Source: JAYWAM01 sp043782425 (lineage in GTDB: Bacteria; Pseudomonadota; Gammaproteobacteria; Burkholderiales; Usitatibacteraceae). From it: a DNA stretch of 38,137 nucleotides. Both the position numbers and the translations under genes were made by a program. The notes below the pieces were generated by a model that saw only the letters and a list, made by a program, of their open reading frames with translations, was not told where the DNA came from and made no database searches. Every line of letters starts with the position of its first letter. The first letter of the stretch is position 1. The stretch is taken from contig JAYWAM010000175.1 of NCBI GenBank assembly GCA_043782425.1, forward strand, positions 1 to 38,137, given 5' to 3'. Positions 7,249 through 16,301 of this stretch are shown here, piece after piece.

Positions 7249-8253
7249 ATGAAAAATCTCGTCTCTGTCATCATCCCCAATCGCAACGGCGCCGCCACTC
7301 TAGGAAAATGTCTGGAAGCTGCGCTGGCGTCGCAGCATGACAACTTCGAAGTCATCGTGGTGGACGACGCTTCACAGGACGATTCCATCACCATAATAGC
7401 GCAATACCCGTGCAAACTGCTGCGGCTTGCACAACACGCTGGCGCGGCAGCGGCAAGAAATCTGGGCGCGCAGCATGGCCGTGGCGACGTATTTTTCTTT
7501 ACCGACGCCGACTGCCTGATGCAGAAGGATAGCCTCGCTCTGGCAGTCGCCACATTGGCGCTCGAGGGGGCTGAGGCTATCGTCGGCGGCACTTATACAC
7601 TGGCGCCTTATGACAGGCGTTTCTGTAGCCGCTTTCAGTCAGTTTTCATCAATTATTTTGAAACCAGGCGCGCGCCGACGGCCGACTACATCGCCACCCA
7701 CGCGCTGGCCATCAGCGCGGACAGCTTCCGCAAGCATCGGGGTTTTGCCGCAAGCCCCATGCCGATTCTGGAGGACGTGGAATTCAGCCACAGGCTGCGC
7801 CGCGAAGGCTGCCGCCTGGTGATGAATCCTGCGCTCCAGGTACAGCACATGTTCAACTATTCGTTGCTACGCTCGCTGCGCAATGCCTTTGTTAAATCCA
7901 AATACTGGACCTGTTATGCCATCGGTAACCGCGACCTGCTGAGCGATTCCGGCACCGCCTCGGTGGGGCTCAAGGTCAACGTAGGTGTTTACGTTGGCAA
8001 CGGCTTGCTGCTTGCTGGCTATTTTGTGAGCGGACAGATTGGGTTGCTGCTGCTCATGGTGCTGGCGCTGGCGTTCAATCTGCTGCTAAACCGCGGCCTG
8101 CTGCTGGCTTTTTATCGCGCCGAAGGTTGCGGCTTTGCGCTCATGGCGACACTGTATTATCTGCTGCTCTACCCTGCGGCCGTGGCTGTCGGCGCAGCCA
8201 GCGGCCTGGTGCTCTATTTGCGCAACCCCGGCCAGTGCGGAGGGCGGCGCTGA
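7249..8253 (+). CDS. Family 2 glycosyltransferase, membrane-anchored
   Basis: 334 aa from the ATG at 7249; an in-frame TTG at 7225 is possible. The GT-A nucleotide-sugar fold is clear: VSVIIPNRNG (5-14), VVDDASQD (37-44), the metal-binding DAD in FFTDADC (83-89) and the acceptor-side acidic pair in ILEDVEF (163-169). Residues from about 230 to 325 hold three hydrophobic segments, so the enzyme sits on the inner face of the membrane. It probably adds a sugar to a lipid carrier or surface glycan. Its TGA stop overlaps the ATG of the radical SAM gene (TGATG), so the two are translationally coupled. Confidence 0.88.
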   Translation: MKNLVSVIIPNRNGAATLGKCLEAALASQHDNFEVIVVDDASQDDSITIIAQYPCKLLRLAQHAGAAAARNLGAQHGRGDVFFFTDADCLMQKDSLALAVATLALEGAEAIVGGTYTLAPYDRRFCSRFQSVFINYFETRRAPTADYIATHALAISADSFRKHRGFAASPMPILEDVEFSHRLRREGCRLVMNPALQVQHMFNYSLLRSLRNAFVKSKYWTCYAIGNRDLLSDSGTASVGLKVNVGVYVGNGLLLAGYFVSGQIGLLLLMVLALAFNLLLNRGLLLAFYRAEGCGFALMATLYYLLLYPAAVAVGAASGLVLYLRNPGQCGGRR

Positions 8254-9338
8254 TGTTTTCCTGGCTACGTCATGCCGGCTCGATTCTGTGGAAGCGCCAG
8301 CCGATACAGCTCACTTTTTTTGTCACGCGCAAATGCAACGCGCGCTGTCCGTTCTGCTTTTATCTGCAAAGCGTCGAAGCGGCGGAAACGCAAGCCAATG
8401 GCGATGAACTGTCGCTGGAGGAAATCCGCAAGGTTTCGCGCTCGCTCGGGCCGCTGCTGTGGCTGGCTTTTTCCGGAGGCGAAATTTTTCTGCGAAAAGA
8501 CCTGGCGGAAATCAGCCGCGTGTTCTACCGGCAAAACCGTCCGGCGATCATGCTTTATCCGACTAATGGCCTGTTGCCTGATTTGATCTACGAGCGCACT
8601 GCACAAATACTGCGCGACTGCAGCAACAGCGTCGTGGTCGTGAAACTCTCGCTTGACGGCGTGAACGCGGCGCACGACACCTTGCGCCGCACCCCCGGCG
8701 GCTTCGACAAGGTGATGCAGACTTACCACCGCCTTGCCGGGCTGCTGAGCGAGTATCCCAACTTTGAGCTCGGCATCAATAGCGTTTTCTGTTCCGATAA
8801 CCAGGATCAGATGGATGAAATTATCGATTTCGTGCAAGGCCTGCAACATGTGCGCACCCATACCATTTCGCTGATACGCGGCAATCTTGCCGATCCCGGC
8901 TACAAAGAAGTCGATCACGCCAAATACCAGCAGGCCATAGCCAAACTGGCGGCGAATCTGCGCAGCCGCGCAGCGCCGATGTATCGCTTCAGCGGTGGCC
9001 GCCTCAAGGCGGCGCAGGATATCGTGCAGCGCCGCCTGATCCACCGCACCCTGCTTGAGCAGAAAAGGCTCGCCCCGTGCTATGCCGGAAAACTGAACCT
9101 GGTGCTGAGCGAGAATGGCGAGGTATATCCCTGCGAGCTGCTCACGCAAAGCATAGGCAATGTGCGCCAATACGATTACGATCTGCGCAAAATCCTGCGC
9201 ACAGAAAAAGCCGGCACAGCGTTACGCGCCATTGATGAACAGCGCTGTTACTGCACCCACGAGTGCAACATGATTACCAATATTTTATTCAACCCGCGAC
9301 TGTATCCGGCGCTCGCCAGAGAGTATTTGCGCTTGTAG
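8253..9338 (+). CDS. Radical SAM protein with SPASM-like C-terminal cysteines
   Basis: 361 aa; the ATG overlaps the stop of the glycosyltransferase gene. C28-x3-C32-x2-C35 (CNARCPFC) binds the radical SAM [4Fe-4S] cluster, and FSGGEIFLRKD is the SAM-binding GGE motif. The C-terminus has the SPASM/twitch pattern: CYAGKLNLVLSENGEVYPCELL, then GNV, then CYCTHEC, for auxiliary clusters. Such proteins often modify peptides, but close relatives in glycan clusters have unknown substrates. The link to the glycosyltransferase and to the convergent B12 radical SAM/flavoprotein genes suggests a small biosynthetic pathway. Substrate unknown. Confidence 0.88.
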   Translation: MFSWLRHAGSILWKRQPIQLTFFVTRKCNARCPFCFYLQSVEAAETQANGDELSLEEIRKVSRSLGPLLWLAFSGGEIFLRKDLAEISRVFYRQNRPAIMLYPTNGLLPDLIYERTAQILRDCSNSVVVVKLSLDGVNAAHDTLRRTPGGFDKVMQTYHRLAGLLSEYPNFELGINSVFCSDNQDQMDEIIDFVQGLQHVRTHTISLIRGNLADPGYKEVDHAKYQQAIAKLAANLRSRAAPMYRFSGGRLKAAQDIVQRRLIHRTLLEQKRLAPCYAGKLNLVLSENGEVYPCELLTQSIGNVRQYDYDLRKILRTEKAGTALRAIDEQRCYCTHECNMITNILFNPRLYPALAREYLRL

Positions 9339-9387
9339 GGAAACGCTGATTTATCCTAATCCAGACAAGCCAAAACCAAAAAATATA

Positions 9388-9458
9388 CGTAGGGTGGGCT
9401 AAGGCCGAAGGCTGTGCCCACCAATCCGCGTGGGCAGATGATGCTTGCCCACCCTACG
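9388..9458. repeat. Palindromic repeat between convergent genes
   Basis: CGTAGGGTGGGC (9388-9399) is a perfect inverted repeat of GCCCACCCTACG (9447-9458). An inner hairpin GCCCAC (9416-9421)/GTGGGC (9430-9435) is nested within. It lies between the converging radical SAM genes and belongs by appearance to a widespread class of proteobacterial intergenic repeats. It may terminate both transcripts. Confidence 0.8.
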
Positions 9459-9536
9459 CCTGCTAAGCAGGGCAATTCTTTGTTTAATCTGTGGAAATCT
9501 GCGTAATCTGTGGACAGCTACTTTTTCTAGGTTTAA

Positions 9537-11012
9537 TCAGCGTTTTCCTAGTGCGGCGCGCACGGCGGCGCTGGCCTTGCGGCCGAACAGTTTGCTACGC
9601 ACCCAAATCCAGAACAGGCTCTTGACGCCGGCCAGCGCGGCGCGCACATCGTTGAAGTTACGCAGCCGCAACACTTGGCGCAAGAGAAATCCCGGTCGCG
9701 AGTAAAAGCGCCGGAAAGCGAGTTGGCGCAGCGCATGAATCTGTTCGCGCGTCATGGTGTAGGGCGTAAATGCTGCGCCCTGGTAAGTGTAGTCCTGCAG
9801 GTTGTAGGAGATGGTGCCGTACTGCGGGGCGTTGTCGTACAGATCGGTTCCGGGGAACGGCGTCAACGCATGAAAGTTGGCCAGATCGGGATTGAGCTCG
9901 GTGGCGAACGCTATCGTCTTCAGGCCGTCCTCATAAGTCTCGCCCGGAATGCCGAACAGAAAAGGTGTGCTGACGCGCAGCCCCACCGCCTGGGCCGCGC
10001 GCACCGCAGAGCGAATCTGCGCCAGCGTCGAGCCCTTGCGCAGCGTGTTCAGATTCTTCTGCACGCCGCTCTCGGCGCCGAGCAGGATGGCCCAGCAGCC
10101 CGCCTCCTTGAACGCGCGCAACAACGGCTCGTCCACCTGGTTCACACAGGCCGAGGCAAACCAGGTGAAGTCCAGCCCGCGCGCCTTGATGCCCTGCGCC
10201 AGTTGCAACGCGCGCGTGTAGTTGGCTGCCAGCGTGTCATCGAGGAATTTGATCTCGCGGTAACCCAGAGCAAGGCAATGCTCGATCTCGTCGAGCACGT
10301 TGTCGATGCTGCGGTAGCGCACGCCGCGCGTGCCTGCGCGCCGCTGCTTGTCGATCTGAAAACAATACAGGCAGTTGCGGTCGCAGCCGCGCGCGGTCAG
10401 CAGCACCGTGACCGGCTTGCGCCGGTAGGTGCCGGGCGGCGGCAAATAACGCTCCGTCTCCCCCAGCAGTTCGCGAGCCGGAAAGGGCAGCGAGTCCAGG
10501 TCCTCGATCAGCGGACGCGGTGGGTTCTTGATTAGGTCTGCGCCGCGGCGGAACGCCACGCCGAGCACACCGTCAAGGCTGGCGCCTGCCTCCAGCCGTT
10601 GCAGTATTTCGGGAATGGTGATTTCCCCCTCGCCGGTACCCACTGCATCGAAGTGCACGCAATCGTGCAGGCATTGCTCCTGCATCGCAATCGGATAAGG
10701 GCCGCCGCCACAGGTGAAAATCGCCGGGTTGATGCGCTTTACGGCCTCGGCAGTCTGCATTGCTTTGTTCCAGCCGAAAGTGGTCGAGTAAATGCCGGCG
10801 AAACGCGGATCGAATTCGCCGACGCCGCGCAGGATTTCTTCCTGTGTGAGAAACGCGCCGTTGAAAAAGCGCACCTCGTGCCCGGCCTTGAGCAGCACTG
10901 CCGCGATGTAAAGCATGCCGAGCGGCTGCCAGTAGTTGATTTGCGAACCGGCGGTCTGGCGTGGAAACAACTCCTGCGGCATCCAGGCGGGAATGATGAG
11001 CGCGCATTTCAT
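9537..11012 (-). CDS. B12-binding-domain radical SAM protein
   Basis: 491 aa. The N-terminal 140 residues form a cobalamin-binding-like domain (GMLYIAAVLLKAGHEVRFFNG, then FTCGGGPYPI, then GTGEGE). The radical SAM core has C210-x3-C214-x2-C217 (CDRNCLYC). Further motifs are KFLDDTLAAN, LLGAESG and FLFGIPGET. This layout (BchE/HpnP/class B methylase type) covers C-methylation, cyclisation and other radical chemistry on lipids, tetrapyrroles and natural products. No specific substrate can be read. It is the last gene of the minus-strand operon and its start overlaps the flavoprotein stop by 4 bp (ATGA). Confidence 0.88.
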   Translation of the reverse strand: MKCALIIPAWMPQELFPRQTAGSQINYWQPLGMLYIAAVLLKAGHEVRFFNGAFLTQEEILRGVGEFDPRFAGIYSTTFGWNKAMQTAEAVKRINPAIFTCGGGPYPIAMQEQCLHDCVHFDAVGTGEGEITIPEILQRLEAGASLDGVLGVAFRRGADLIKNPPRPLIEDLDSLPFPARELLGETERYLPPPGTYRRKPVTVLLTARGCDRNCLYCFQIDKQRRAGTRGVRYRSIDNVLDEIEHCLALGYREIKFLDDTLAANYTRALQLAQGIKARGLDFTWFASACVNQVDEPLLRAFKEAGCWAILLGAESGVQKNLNTLRKGSTLAQIRSAVRAAQAVGLRVSTPFLFGIPGETYEDGLKTIAFATELNPDLANFHALTPFPGTDLYDNAPQYGTISYNLQDYTYQGAAFTPYTMTREQIHALRQLAFRRFYSRPGFLLRQVLRLRNFNDVRAALAGVKSLFWIWVRSKLFGRKASAAVRAALGKR

Positions 11013-12388
11013 GACACGCCTCCCGCTGCCAGCGCAGCATGTATTTGCGTATCACGCTCAAGCAGCGCCTGCGCTGCCGCGAGCCCGGAGGCAAGGGCCT
11101 GATCCATGTTGTAGTAACGGAACATCCCGCCGCGGCCCGCCAGTTGCAGGTTCTCGAAGCGTTGCAGGTAATCGCTGAGTATCTGGCTGTTTTCGAGGTA
11201 GCCCACCTCGAAAAGCGGATAGGCCGCGGGAATTCTCACCACCACGCCGTCACACATCTCTGGCGCACGGATGAAGCCGAATTTTTCCAAATGCTGCGCC
11301 GTGCTGGCAATCAACTCGGCATCGCTTGCATTCCAGGTGGCGTCGCCGCGAAAACAGAAACGCTCGGTCACCAGCAGCGTGTGTCCCGGCGGCGCCATTG
11401 CGGCGCTCCAGTTGGTCGGCTCGTGCAAGCGACCGAAGGGAATATCCTTACCGGGAAAGTAGATCCAGGTCTGGTCGGTTGCGCGCTCGCGCTTGAGCAT
11501 CAGCGTAACTATGACCAGATCGCGGTAGCGCAGTCGCGCCGCCGCCGCGCGCACGTGGGCCGGTGCATGCGGAGTCAGCGCCTGTATAACCTGGGTAAGC
11601 GGAATGGTGGACAGCAACGATGCGCCGGTAAAGTGTTGCAGCCGCTCTCCTTGCCGCACGCTGACGCCTTCAATGCGCCTACCATCGTGGTGCAGGTGCA
11701 CCACCCTGCTGCCGGTGGTGATCTGGCTTGAGCGCTCTATCTCCTCGCGCAAGCGCTCGGCGATGCGACCGATGCCGAGACGCGGGTACAGAAAACGTTC
11801 CACCAACGTCGGCAGCACCGGGCCGCGCCGCAGAAACGCACGCCCAATGGCTGCGCCCAGCGACAGACCCTGGACACGCTGCGCCATCCACTCGGCGCTG
11901 ATGTCGCGACAAGAAATGCCCCAGACCTTCTCGCTGTAATCGCGGAAATAAAGCTCGAACAGCGGTCGCCCGAATTGCGCCACTACCCAGTCTTGCAGCG
12001 ACACCAGCGGCGTGGGCCGCCAGCGGCGCGCAACGCCCGCCGCCGCATAGCCGAGCAAAATCTCAGCGCTGTTGCGCAGGCCCAGTCCAAACAGTGCGTT
12101 CAGGGGGCGTAGCGGATACTCGATCCATTTGCCATTTAGATAGATGCGGCTGCTGCGCGGCACCGTGACAAGCTCGTCGCCGAGCAGTTCACGCACGAAG
12201 CGCTCGACCTGCGCGTCATGAGTAAAAAAACGATGCCCGCCCAGATCGAAGCGGAAACCGTCGCGCTCCACTGTGCGCGCCAGCCCGCCGACGGTGTCTG
12301 CGCCCTCCAGCACCTGCACGCGCCGACCGGCTTGCGTGAGCGCATACGCGCCCGCCAACCCGGCAAGTCCACCGCCAAGAACGAGCAT
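11009..12388 (-). CDS. FAD-dependent oxidoreductase of the UDP-galactopyranose mutase/protoporphyrinogen oxidase-like class
   Basis: About 459 aa. I chose the ATG at 12388 because GGAGAG lies seven bases before it; a GTG at 12409 is also in frame. The Rossmann dinucleotide motif is at the very start (GGGLAGLAGAYAL, 5-17) with the ribose-binding Glu28 (VLEGA). FDLGGHRFF (47-55) and IEYPLRPL resemble UGM-like flavoproteins found in polysaccharide clusters; the C-terminal YYNMDQALASG closes the FAD site. Either a sugar-nucleotide mutase-like or an amine/desaturase-like reaction is possible. It overlaps the following B12 radical SAM gene by 4 bp. Confidence 0.85.
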   Translation of the reverse strand: MLVLGGGLAGLAGAYALTQAGRRVQVLEGADTVGGLARTVERDGFRFDLGGHRFFTHDAQVERFVRELLGDELVTVPRSSRIYLNGKWIEYPLRPLNALFGLGLRNSAEILLGYAAAGVARRWRPTPLVSLQDWVVAQFGRPLFELYFRDYSEKVWGISCRDISAEWMAQRVQGLSLGAAIGRAFLRRGPVLPTLVERFLYPRLGIGRIAERLREEIERSSQITTGSRVVHLHHDGRRIEGVSVRQGERLQHFTGASLLSTIPLTQVIQALTPHAPAHVRAAAARLRYRDLVIVTLMLKRERATDQTWIYFPGKDIPFGRLHEPTNWSAAMAPPGHTLLVTERFCFRGDATWNASDAELIASTAQHLEKFGFIRAPEMCDGVVVRIPAAYPLFEVGYLENSQILSDYLQRFENLQLAGRGGMFRYYNMDQALASGLAAAQALLERDTQIHAALAAGGVS

Positions 12389-12409
12389 TTCTTTCTCTCC
12401 ATGTCTCAC

Positions 12410-12568
12410 TCAGCGTCCGTATCCGCCCGCGCCCGCGCTTTCCGTTGCGGGCGTTCCCTCGGCTACAGGTTTGGCGCCGCCGGTATGCGAAGACACTGCG
12501 TATCCCATCATGAAGCCGATCCAGGCCGCAGTGACGATAAGGACGATCCAAAGGTAAGTCTTGTTCAT
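12410..12568 (-). CDS. 52-aa single-pass membrane peptide
   Basis: This short gene lies between the TusA-like gene and the flavoprotein gene. The frame starts ATG at 12568 after AAGGAAAG with five bases between. The product begins MNKTYLWIVLIVTAAWIGFM, a transmembrane helix. It then has a Gly/Ala/Pro-rich tail ending GGYGR. It fits between its neighbours with gaps of 11 and 21 bases, the normal spacing of this operon. Family unknown; it may be a small membrane partner of the YeeE/YedE transporter or TusA-like carrier. Confidence 0.7.
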   Translation of the reverse strand: MNKTYLWIVLIVTAAWIGFMMGYAVSSHTGGAKPVAEGTPATESAGAGGYGR

Positions 12569-12579
12569 AGGGTCTTTCC

Positions 12580-12831
12580 TTAGTCAGCAGTTTTCTTGAT
12601 TTTCCAGGTGTACTTACCGCTGTCTGTTTTTTTCTCGATGACATCGTTTCCCTTGGAATCACACATGGCGGAGATGGACTCCCCCGAAGAAGCGTTGTCG
12701 AACACCAGTTCCAGCGTCTCACCCGTCTTCATTTTCTCCAGCGCCTTCTTGGTATAAAGCTGCGGATGCGGGCAGACATACCCACAGACATCCAGCATGT
12801 AAACCCCGTCACTCTTTTTATCGAATTTCAT
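12580..12831 (-). CDS. TusA/SirA-family sulfur carrier protein
   Basis: The 83-aa protein has the TusA hallmark CPxP as C20-P-H-P23, with an additional Cys16 (CGYVCPHP). TusA-type proteins carry a persulfide on this cysteine and pass sulfur between sulfurtransferases. The beta-alpha-beta fold and length fit the family. CAGGAG lies six bases before the ATG. It follows the YeeE/YedE gene by 22 bp; YeeE/YedE-TusA pairing is well known and indicates uptake of thiosulfate or another sulfur species handed to the carrier. This one belongs to the transport-linked branch rather than to tRNA-thiolation TusA (inference from context). Confidence 0.9.
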   Translation of the reverse strand: MKFDKKSDGVYMLDVCGYVCPHPQLYTKKALEKMKTGETLELVFDNASSGESISAMCDSKGNDVIEKKTDSGKYTWKIKKTAD

Positions 12832-12853
12832 AATTCACTCCTGTTATCACGCA

Positions 12854-14314
12854 TTACAGACCGCAGGCGGCCATTTCCTTGGCCATTTTTCTTTCGGTCC
12901 ACCAGTTAAAGAACTTCACGCCGATATAAGCGCCGCCTATCATGCCGATGCCGAACAACCATCCGGAAACATCGCCTTGCGATACGCGCACGAAAAATGC
13001 TCCCACGTTGCAGCCCAGCCCAAGGCGCGAACCGATACCCATCAGCGCGCCGCCGATGATTGCCCACATTGCGAGCTCGGGGGTGGTGTTCTTCCACTTG
13101 AATTCATTGTTCAGCAGCGCCATGACGGCCGCGCCGGCGATCAGGGCGAAGGACATCCAGCCCGCTGGATTGAGCAGCGGATTGGGCAGCCCGTTCTCAA
13201 GGCCGAAAAAAATATTGCTGGTATTGTCCACACCAAGTTTGTTGAACACCCAGCCGACCCATTGCGCCTCCTGCGTTGTCACGTACCAATATCCCGGATC
13301 AAACACTGTGTCCTTGTATGAAAGCCCGGCGGTGTAACCCAGCTCCTTCATGATCGCGCCGAAATTTTGCACCCCGAATTTAAGCTGCATGCCCTTCATG
13401 ACGTACATATGCAACCCGGCCGCAATGCCCAGAATGAGGCCGGCAATCGCAGTGCGCTTGGACGCGGCAATCATGCTCCAGTAGCCGATGAGTTCGGTCG
13501 CGAAGCCTTTTTGCGTCTTGCCTTCCTCGGCGCGCTTGCGCAGGTAGCCCTTGCGATACCAGATCACATAGGCTATTACCAGCAGTAGCGATGCCGGCAA
13601 CACGATGCCGACCAGGACATTGCTGACGAAGGCGGAGACCCACGGACCCTCCAGACCGAGCCACTCGCTATAGGTCAGGATAGGCTGGTTCCAGACATAG
13701 CCGGCAAGATACTGATCCAGCCAGCCATCGCCGACGGTGATCGCCGCCGGCAGCCCCTTGGATAGCGCCGACTGATGCCAGGAATACGGCACCAGCGCAT
13801 TCAGCCAGCCGCCTATATCGGCGAAAATCGCCAGCGAAGTGCTGATGGAGACAACTACCAACATCGCCGTCACGTTACCCTCGCCGGCCTTGTACAGCGA
13901 ACCGGAGGCGCAACCGCCCGTGAGCACCATACCCACCCCGAAGACGACACCCGCAATCACCGCGTGCCAGCCGTAAGGCGCGGCATGGAAAGTGCTATTG
14001 CCGGTGGCGGTGACGAAGGCCGAAACGAGTCCGAACAGCACCATGGCGATCATGATGCCCACCGCCATGCGCGGCACGCCCACGGCGAACAAGTCGCGGA
14101 ACGCCGAGGAGAAACAGAAGCGGCCGTATTGCAGGCACATGCCGTAGACGAAGCCAAACCACATATAGGCTGCAAGATAAATGTAGTACTCATGCTTCGA
14201 GTACGCCACTATCGTCAGCAGCGACAATACACCGACGATGCCAAAGGCCCAAAGGTGATTGCGGTTTCCAACACTACCCAGCGTAACTCTTTCCGTCGCA
14301 ACGCTTGCCATCAT
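12854..14314 (-). CDS. YeeE/YedE-family sulfur compound transporter
   Basis: About 486 aa, with many membrane helices, two sulfur-transport (DUF395) repeats and the family cysteine motifs. These are YGRFCFSSAFRD (near 63-74), GGCASGSLYKAGEGN (near 133-147) and, in the second half, GIGSRLGLGCNVGAFF. In this family the cysteines line a path for thiosulfate through the inner membrane. AGGAGG lies just before two tandem ATGs (14314 and 14311); the second has the better spacing. The first ATG overlaps the TGA of the upstream glycosyltransferase gene (TGATG). Next to a TusA-like gene, it is the clearest sulfur-uptake component of the operon. Confidence 0.92.
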   Translation of the reverse strand: MMASVATERVTLGSVGNRNHLWAFGIVGVLSLLTIVAYSKHEYYIYLAAYMWFGFVYGMCLQYGRFCFSSAFRDLFAVGVPRMAVGIMIAMVLFGLVSAFVTATGNSTFHAAPYGWHAVIAGVVFGVGMVLTGGCASGSLYKAGEGNVTAMLVVVSISTSLAIFADIGGWLNALVPYSWHQSALSKGLPAAITVGDGWLDQYLAGYVWNQPILTYSEWLGLEGPWVSAFVSNVLVGIVLPASLLLVIAYVIWYRKGYLRKRAEEGKTQKGFATELIGYWSMIAASKRTAIAGLILGIAAGLHMYVMKGMQLKFGVQNFGAIMKELGYTAGLSYKDTVFDPGYWYVTTQEAQWVGWVFNKLGVDNTSNIFFGLENGLPNPLLNPAGWMSFALIAGAAVMALLNNEFKWKNTTPELAMWAIIGGALMGIGSRLGLGCNVGAFFVRVSQGDVSGWLFGIGMIGGAYIGVKFFNWWTERKMAKEMAACGL

Positions 14315-16080
14315 CAACCTCCTGAATTATTAGTGCTTACGGCGCCTGCTGTATCGTGCAAATACACCTGCACAATGGTTCGATAACCAAAAATATTTTC
14401 CGCGACGCTGAATTCTCGCGTCAGGCGATAACCCGGTAGCTGTGCTGCGATGGAAGTCGGCAGTAGTTGCGCCGCGTCGCTGGCGATCACCACCACGGCG
14501 CTAGCTGCCGCAGAGTCAGTCGCGGCGGCATAGTACGCCGGGTTGCGCTGCTCCCAGGTGAAGCGCAAAGACGATTGACTCAGCACCTCTGCGCCAGGCG
14601 CCGCCAGCGCAGCGGCGCGCAACACCAGGCGCTTGGAAGTGAACAGATCCAGCAGCGGCACGGAGACGGCCGGATTGACCAGGGCATGAAGCTGGGGCAG
14701 GGCGATGACTTCAACCCTGTCAGTCTGCAACGTATCGAGATACGCACCGGCCTGCTTCAGGTTCGCTGCGCTCGCTTGCTGCGCAAACGGCAGGAAGCCA
14801 AAAAACATAATCACCACCGATGAAGCCACGATGCTCAGGACGACATACTTTCTGACTTGCGCATCGAGGATCTCGCGCAGCCCATAGGAAGCCATCAGCG
14901 CCAGCATGGGGAACAGCGGCAGCAGGTAACGGATACGCTTGATTTCCAGCAGCACCAGCAACAGCGGCAGCCACAGAATAATGGCGTAGCGCGCATCGCG
15001 TTGCTTGTAAGCGGCGTAAGCGGAAAACAGCGCCGCGCCGGTGATGAACGGATGAATCTGGAACAGGAAAGTCGAGGTGAAACTCTCTTCCCAGCGCTTG
15101 AGTCCGGGCGCCTGATAGTTTTGCAGCAGAGTAAGCTGTCCGATGATGACATCAAAGTACAGCAAAAAAACGCCACCAATCAGAACCAACGAGGCCGCAG
15201 CCAACGCGGCGGCGCGCAGCCATATTGGGCGCGGCGCGTTCCAATGGCGCGCGAAAAAAATCACCGGCAGCACACTCAGCATCGGCCAGGTGGAATACTT
15301 GGTGTAGAAAGCCAGCGCCAGCGCCAGCGCCGCCAGCATCACCAGCCTGGTTCCGCCGTGCTCAAGCGCCTTTAGCGTCATAAAAATCGCCAGGGTAAGA
15401 AAAAACATCGTCGGCACATCCACCAGCATGAGCGGTGTCTGTGCGAGCAGATAAGGCATGCCGAGCAGCAGCGCAGCGGCGTAAAAGCCGACACTCTTGT
15501 CCCACAGTGTTTTGCCGATGAGATAGGTCAGCACCACGCTGCCGGAGAACAATAGCGTGGTAAAAATCTGGATAAATATGCGGCTCTCTCCAAACACGCT
15601 GAATATCAGGCCATACAGCAAAGGTATCAGCGGCAGGTCGGTCCAGGCGGAAATTTGCCCGCCCCATTCTGCAAGGAAATAGCCGACGCCGTAGAGTTCG
15701 ACATGTTTTGCCTGGGTGAAATAGCGGGCGGCATCAACAATGACTTCGGGCTCGGCCCACGACAGCGCGCCCACGGCAAAGGACAACACAAAAAGTATGC
15801 TCGCGGGGCGGCGCGGGAAGGGAGTCCATGCCAGCGCATAGGCCAGCAGCAGAGCGACGACCAGGATGGGCGTGATCCTGAACACATCACCATCGGTGAA
15901 TACCCACTGCCAGCTTGTCAGCCGGTTATCATCCTGCGCGCGCAATACAAAAAGCGTGAGGAACGCAGCCAGGGAAAGCAACAGCACCACAGCGTGCGCC
16001 AAGTATGCATGCGCCGCTGCGGGCATCCAGCGAAAGCGGGAAAGATTGGGGGGCAATGCAAGCGGCGCCGCCAGGTTCAC
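14314..16080 (-). CDS. GT39-type membrane glycosyltransferase (ArnT/PMT-like)
   Basis: 588 aa with about ten or more membrane helices and a soluble C-terminal domain of roughly 150 residues. The first large periplasmic loop (WAEPEVIVDAARYF) carries acidic residues where PMT/ArnT enzymes hold their catalytic acid. The helices resemble dolichyl/undecaprenyl-phosphate-sugar transferases (DLPLIPLLYGLIFSVFGESR, LMLVDVPTMFFL). They move a sugar from a lipid carrier to protein or lipid on the periplasmic side. The start is GTG with GGAGGAG six bases before it, overlapping the stop of the 60-aa gene (GTGA). Its place between sulfur genes is unusual. Confidence 0.85.
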   Translation of the reverse strand: MNLAAPLALPPNLSRFRWMPAAAHAYLAHAVVLLLSLAAFLTLFVLRAQDDNRLTSWQWVFTDGDVFRITPILVVALLLAYALAWTPFPRRPASILFVLSFAVGALSWAEPEVIVDAARYFTQAKHVELYGVGYFLAEWGGQISAWTDLPLIPLLYGLIFSVFGESRIFIQIFTTLLFSGSVVLTYLIGKTLWDKSVGFYAAALLLGMPYLLAQTPLMLVDVPTMFFLTLAIFMTLKALEHGGTRLVMLAALALALAFYTKYSTWPMLSVLPVIFFARHWNAPRPIWLRAAALAAASLVLIGGVFLLYFDVIIGQLTLLQNYQAPGLKRWEESFTSTFLFQIHPFITGAALFSAYAAYKQRDARYAIILWLPLLLVLLEIKRIRYLLPLFPMLALMASYGLREILDAQVRKYVVLSIVASSVVIMFFGFLPFAQQASAANLKQAGAYLDTLQTDRVEVIALPQLHALVNPAVSVPLLDLFTSKRLVLRAAALAAPGAEVLSQSSLRFTWEQRNPAYYAAATDSAAASAVVVIASDAAQLLPTSIAAQLPGYRLTREFSVAENIFGYRTIVQVYLHDTAGAVSTNNSGG

Positions 16081-16259
16081 GTATCGCTCCTCCAGGAAAT
16101 GACCTTGTCGCTGGCGAAGATTCTGTCCACGAGTGCGTCATACGCAACGGTTTTATCTTTAAGGTCTATCACTTCCACCTGATGGTCTGCGGCCAGCACG
16201 CCGATCCACTCACCAGTTGCCGTACTGGCTGCGCCATTTAACAGATAAAGTATTTTCAC
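16077..16259 (-). CDS. 60-aa conserved-looking protein in the sulfur operon
   Basis: The short protein MKILYLLNG... has a beta strand, glycine loop and helix like the start of a DsrE/DsrH-type fold, then VEVIDLKDK and DKVISW. It lacks cysteine. It may be a truncated or minimal DsrH/TusB-like subunit, but this is only suggested by strand order and neighbours. The start is GTG with GAGGGAG before it. The stop overlaps the GT39 start by 4 bp, so it is translated with the operon. Confidence 0.6.
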   Translation of the reverse strand: MKILYLLNGAASTATGEWIGVLAADHQVEVIDLKDKTVAYDALVDRIFASDKVISWRSDT

Positions 16260-16301
16260 GGCTCCCTCTCTCTCCGGTTGACGTATGCGAGCGGCGAGCG
16301 C

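Noticed and set aside
8265..9170. Minus-strand frame inside the SPASM-like radical SAM gene
   Set aside because: Antisense shadow of a gene with a full radical SAM motif set.
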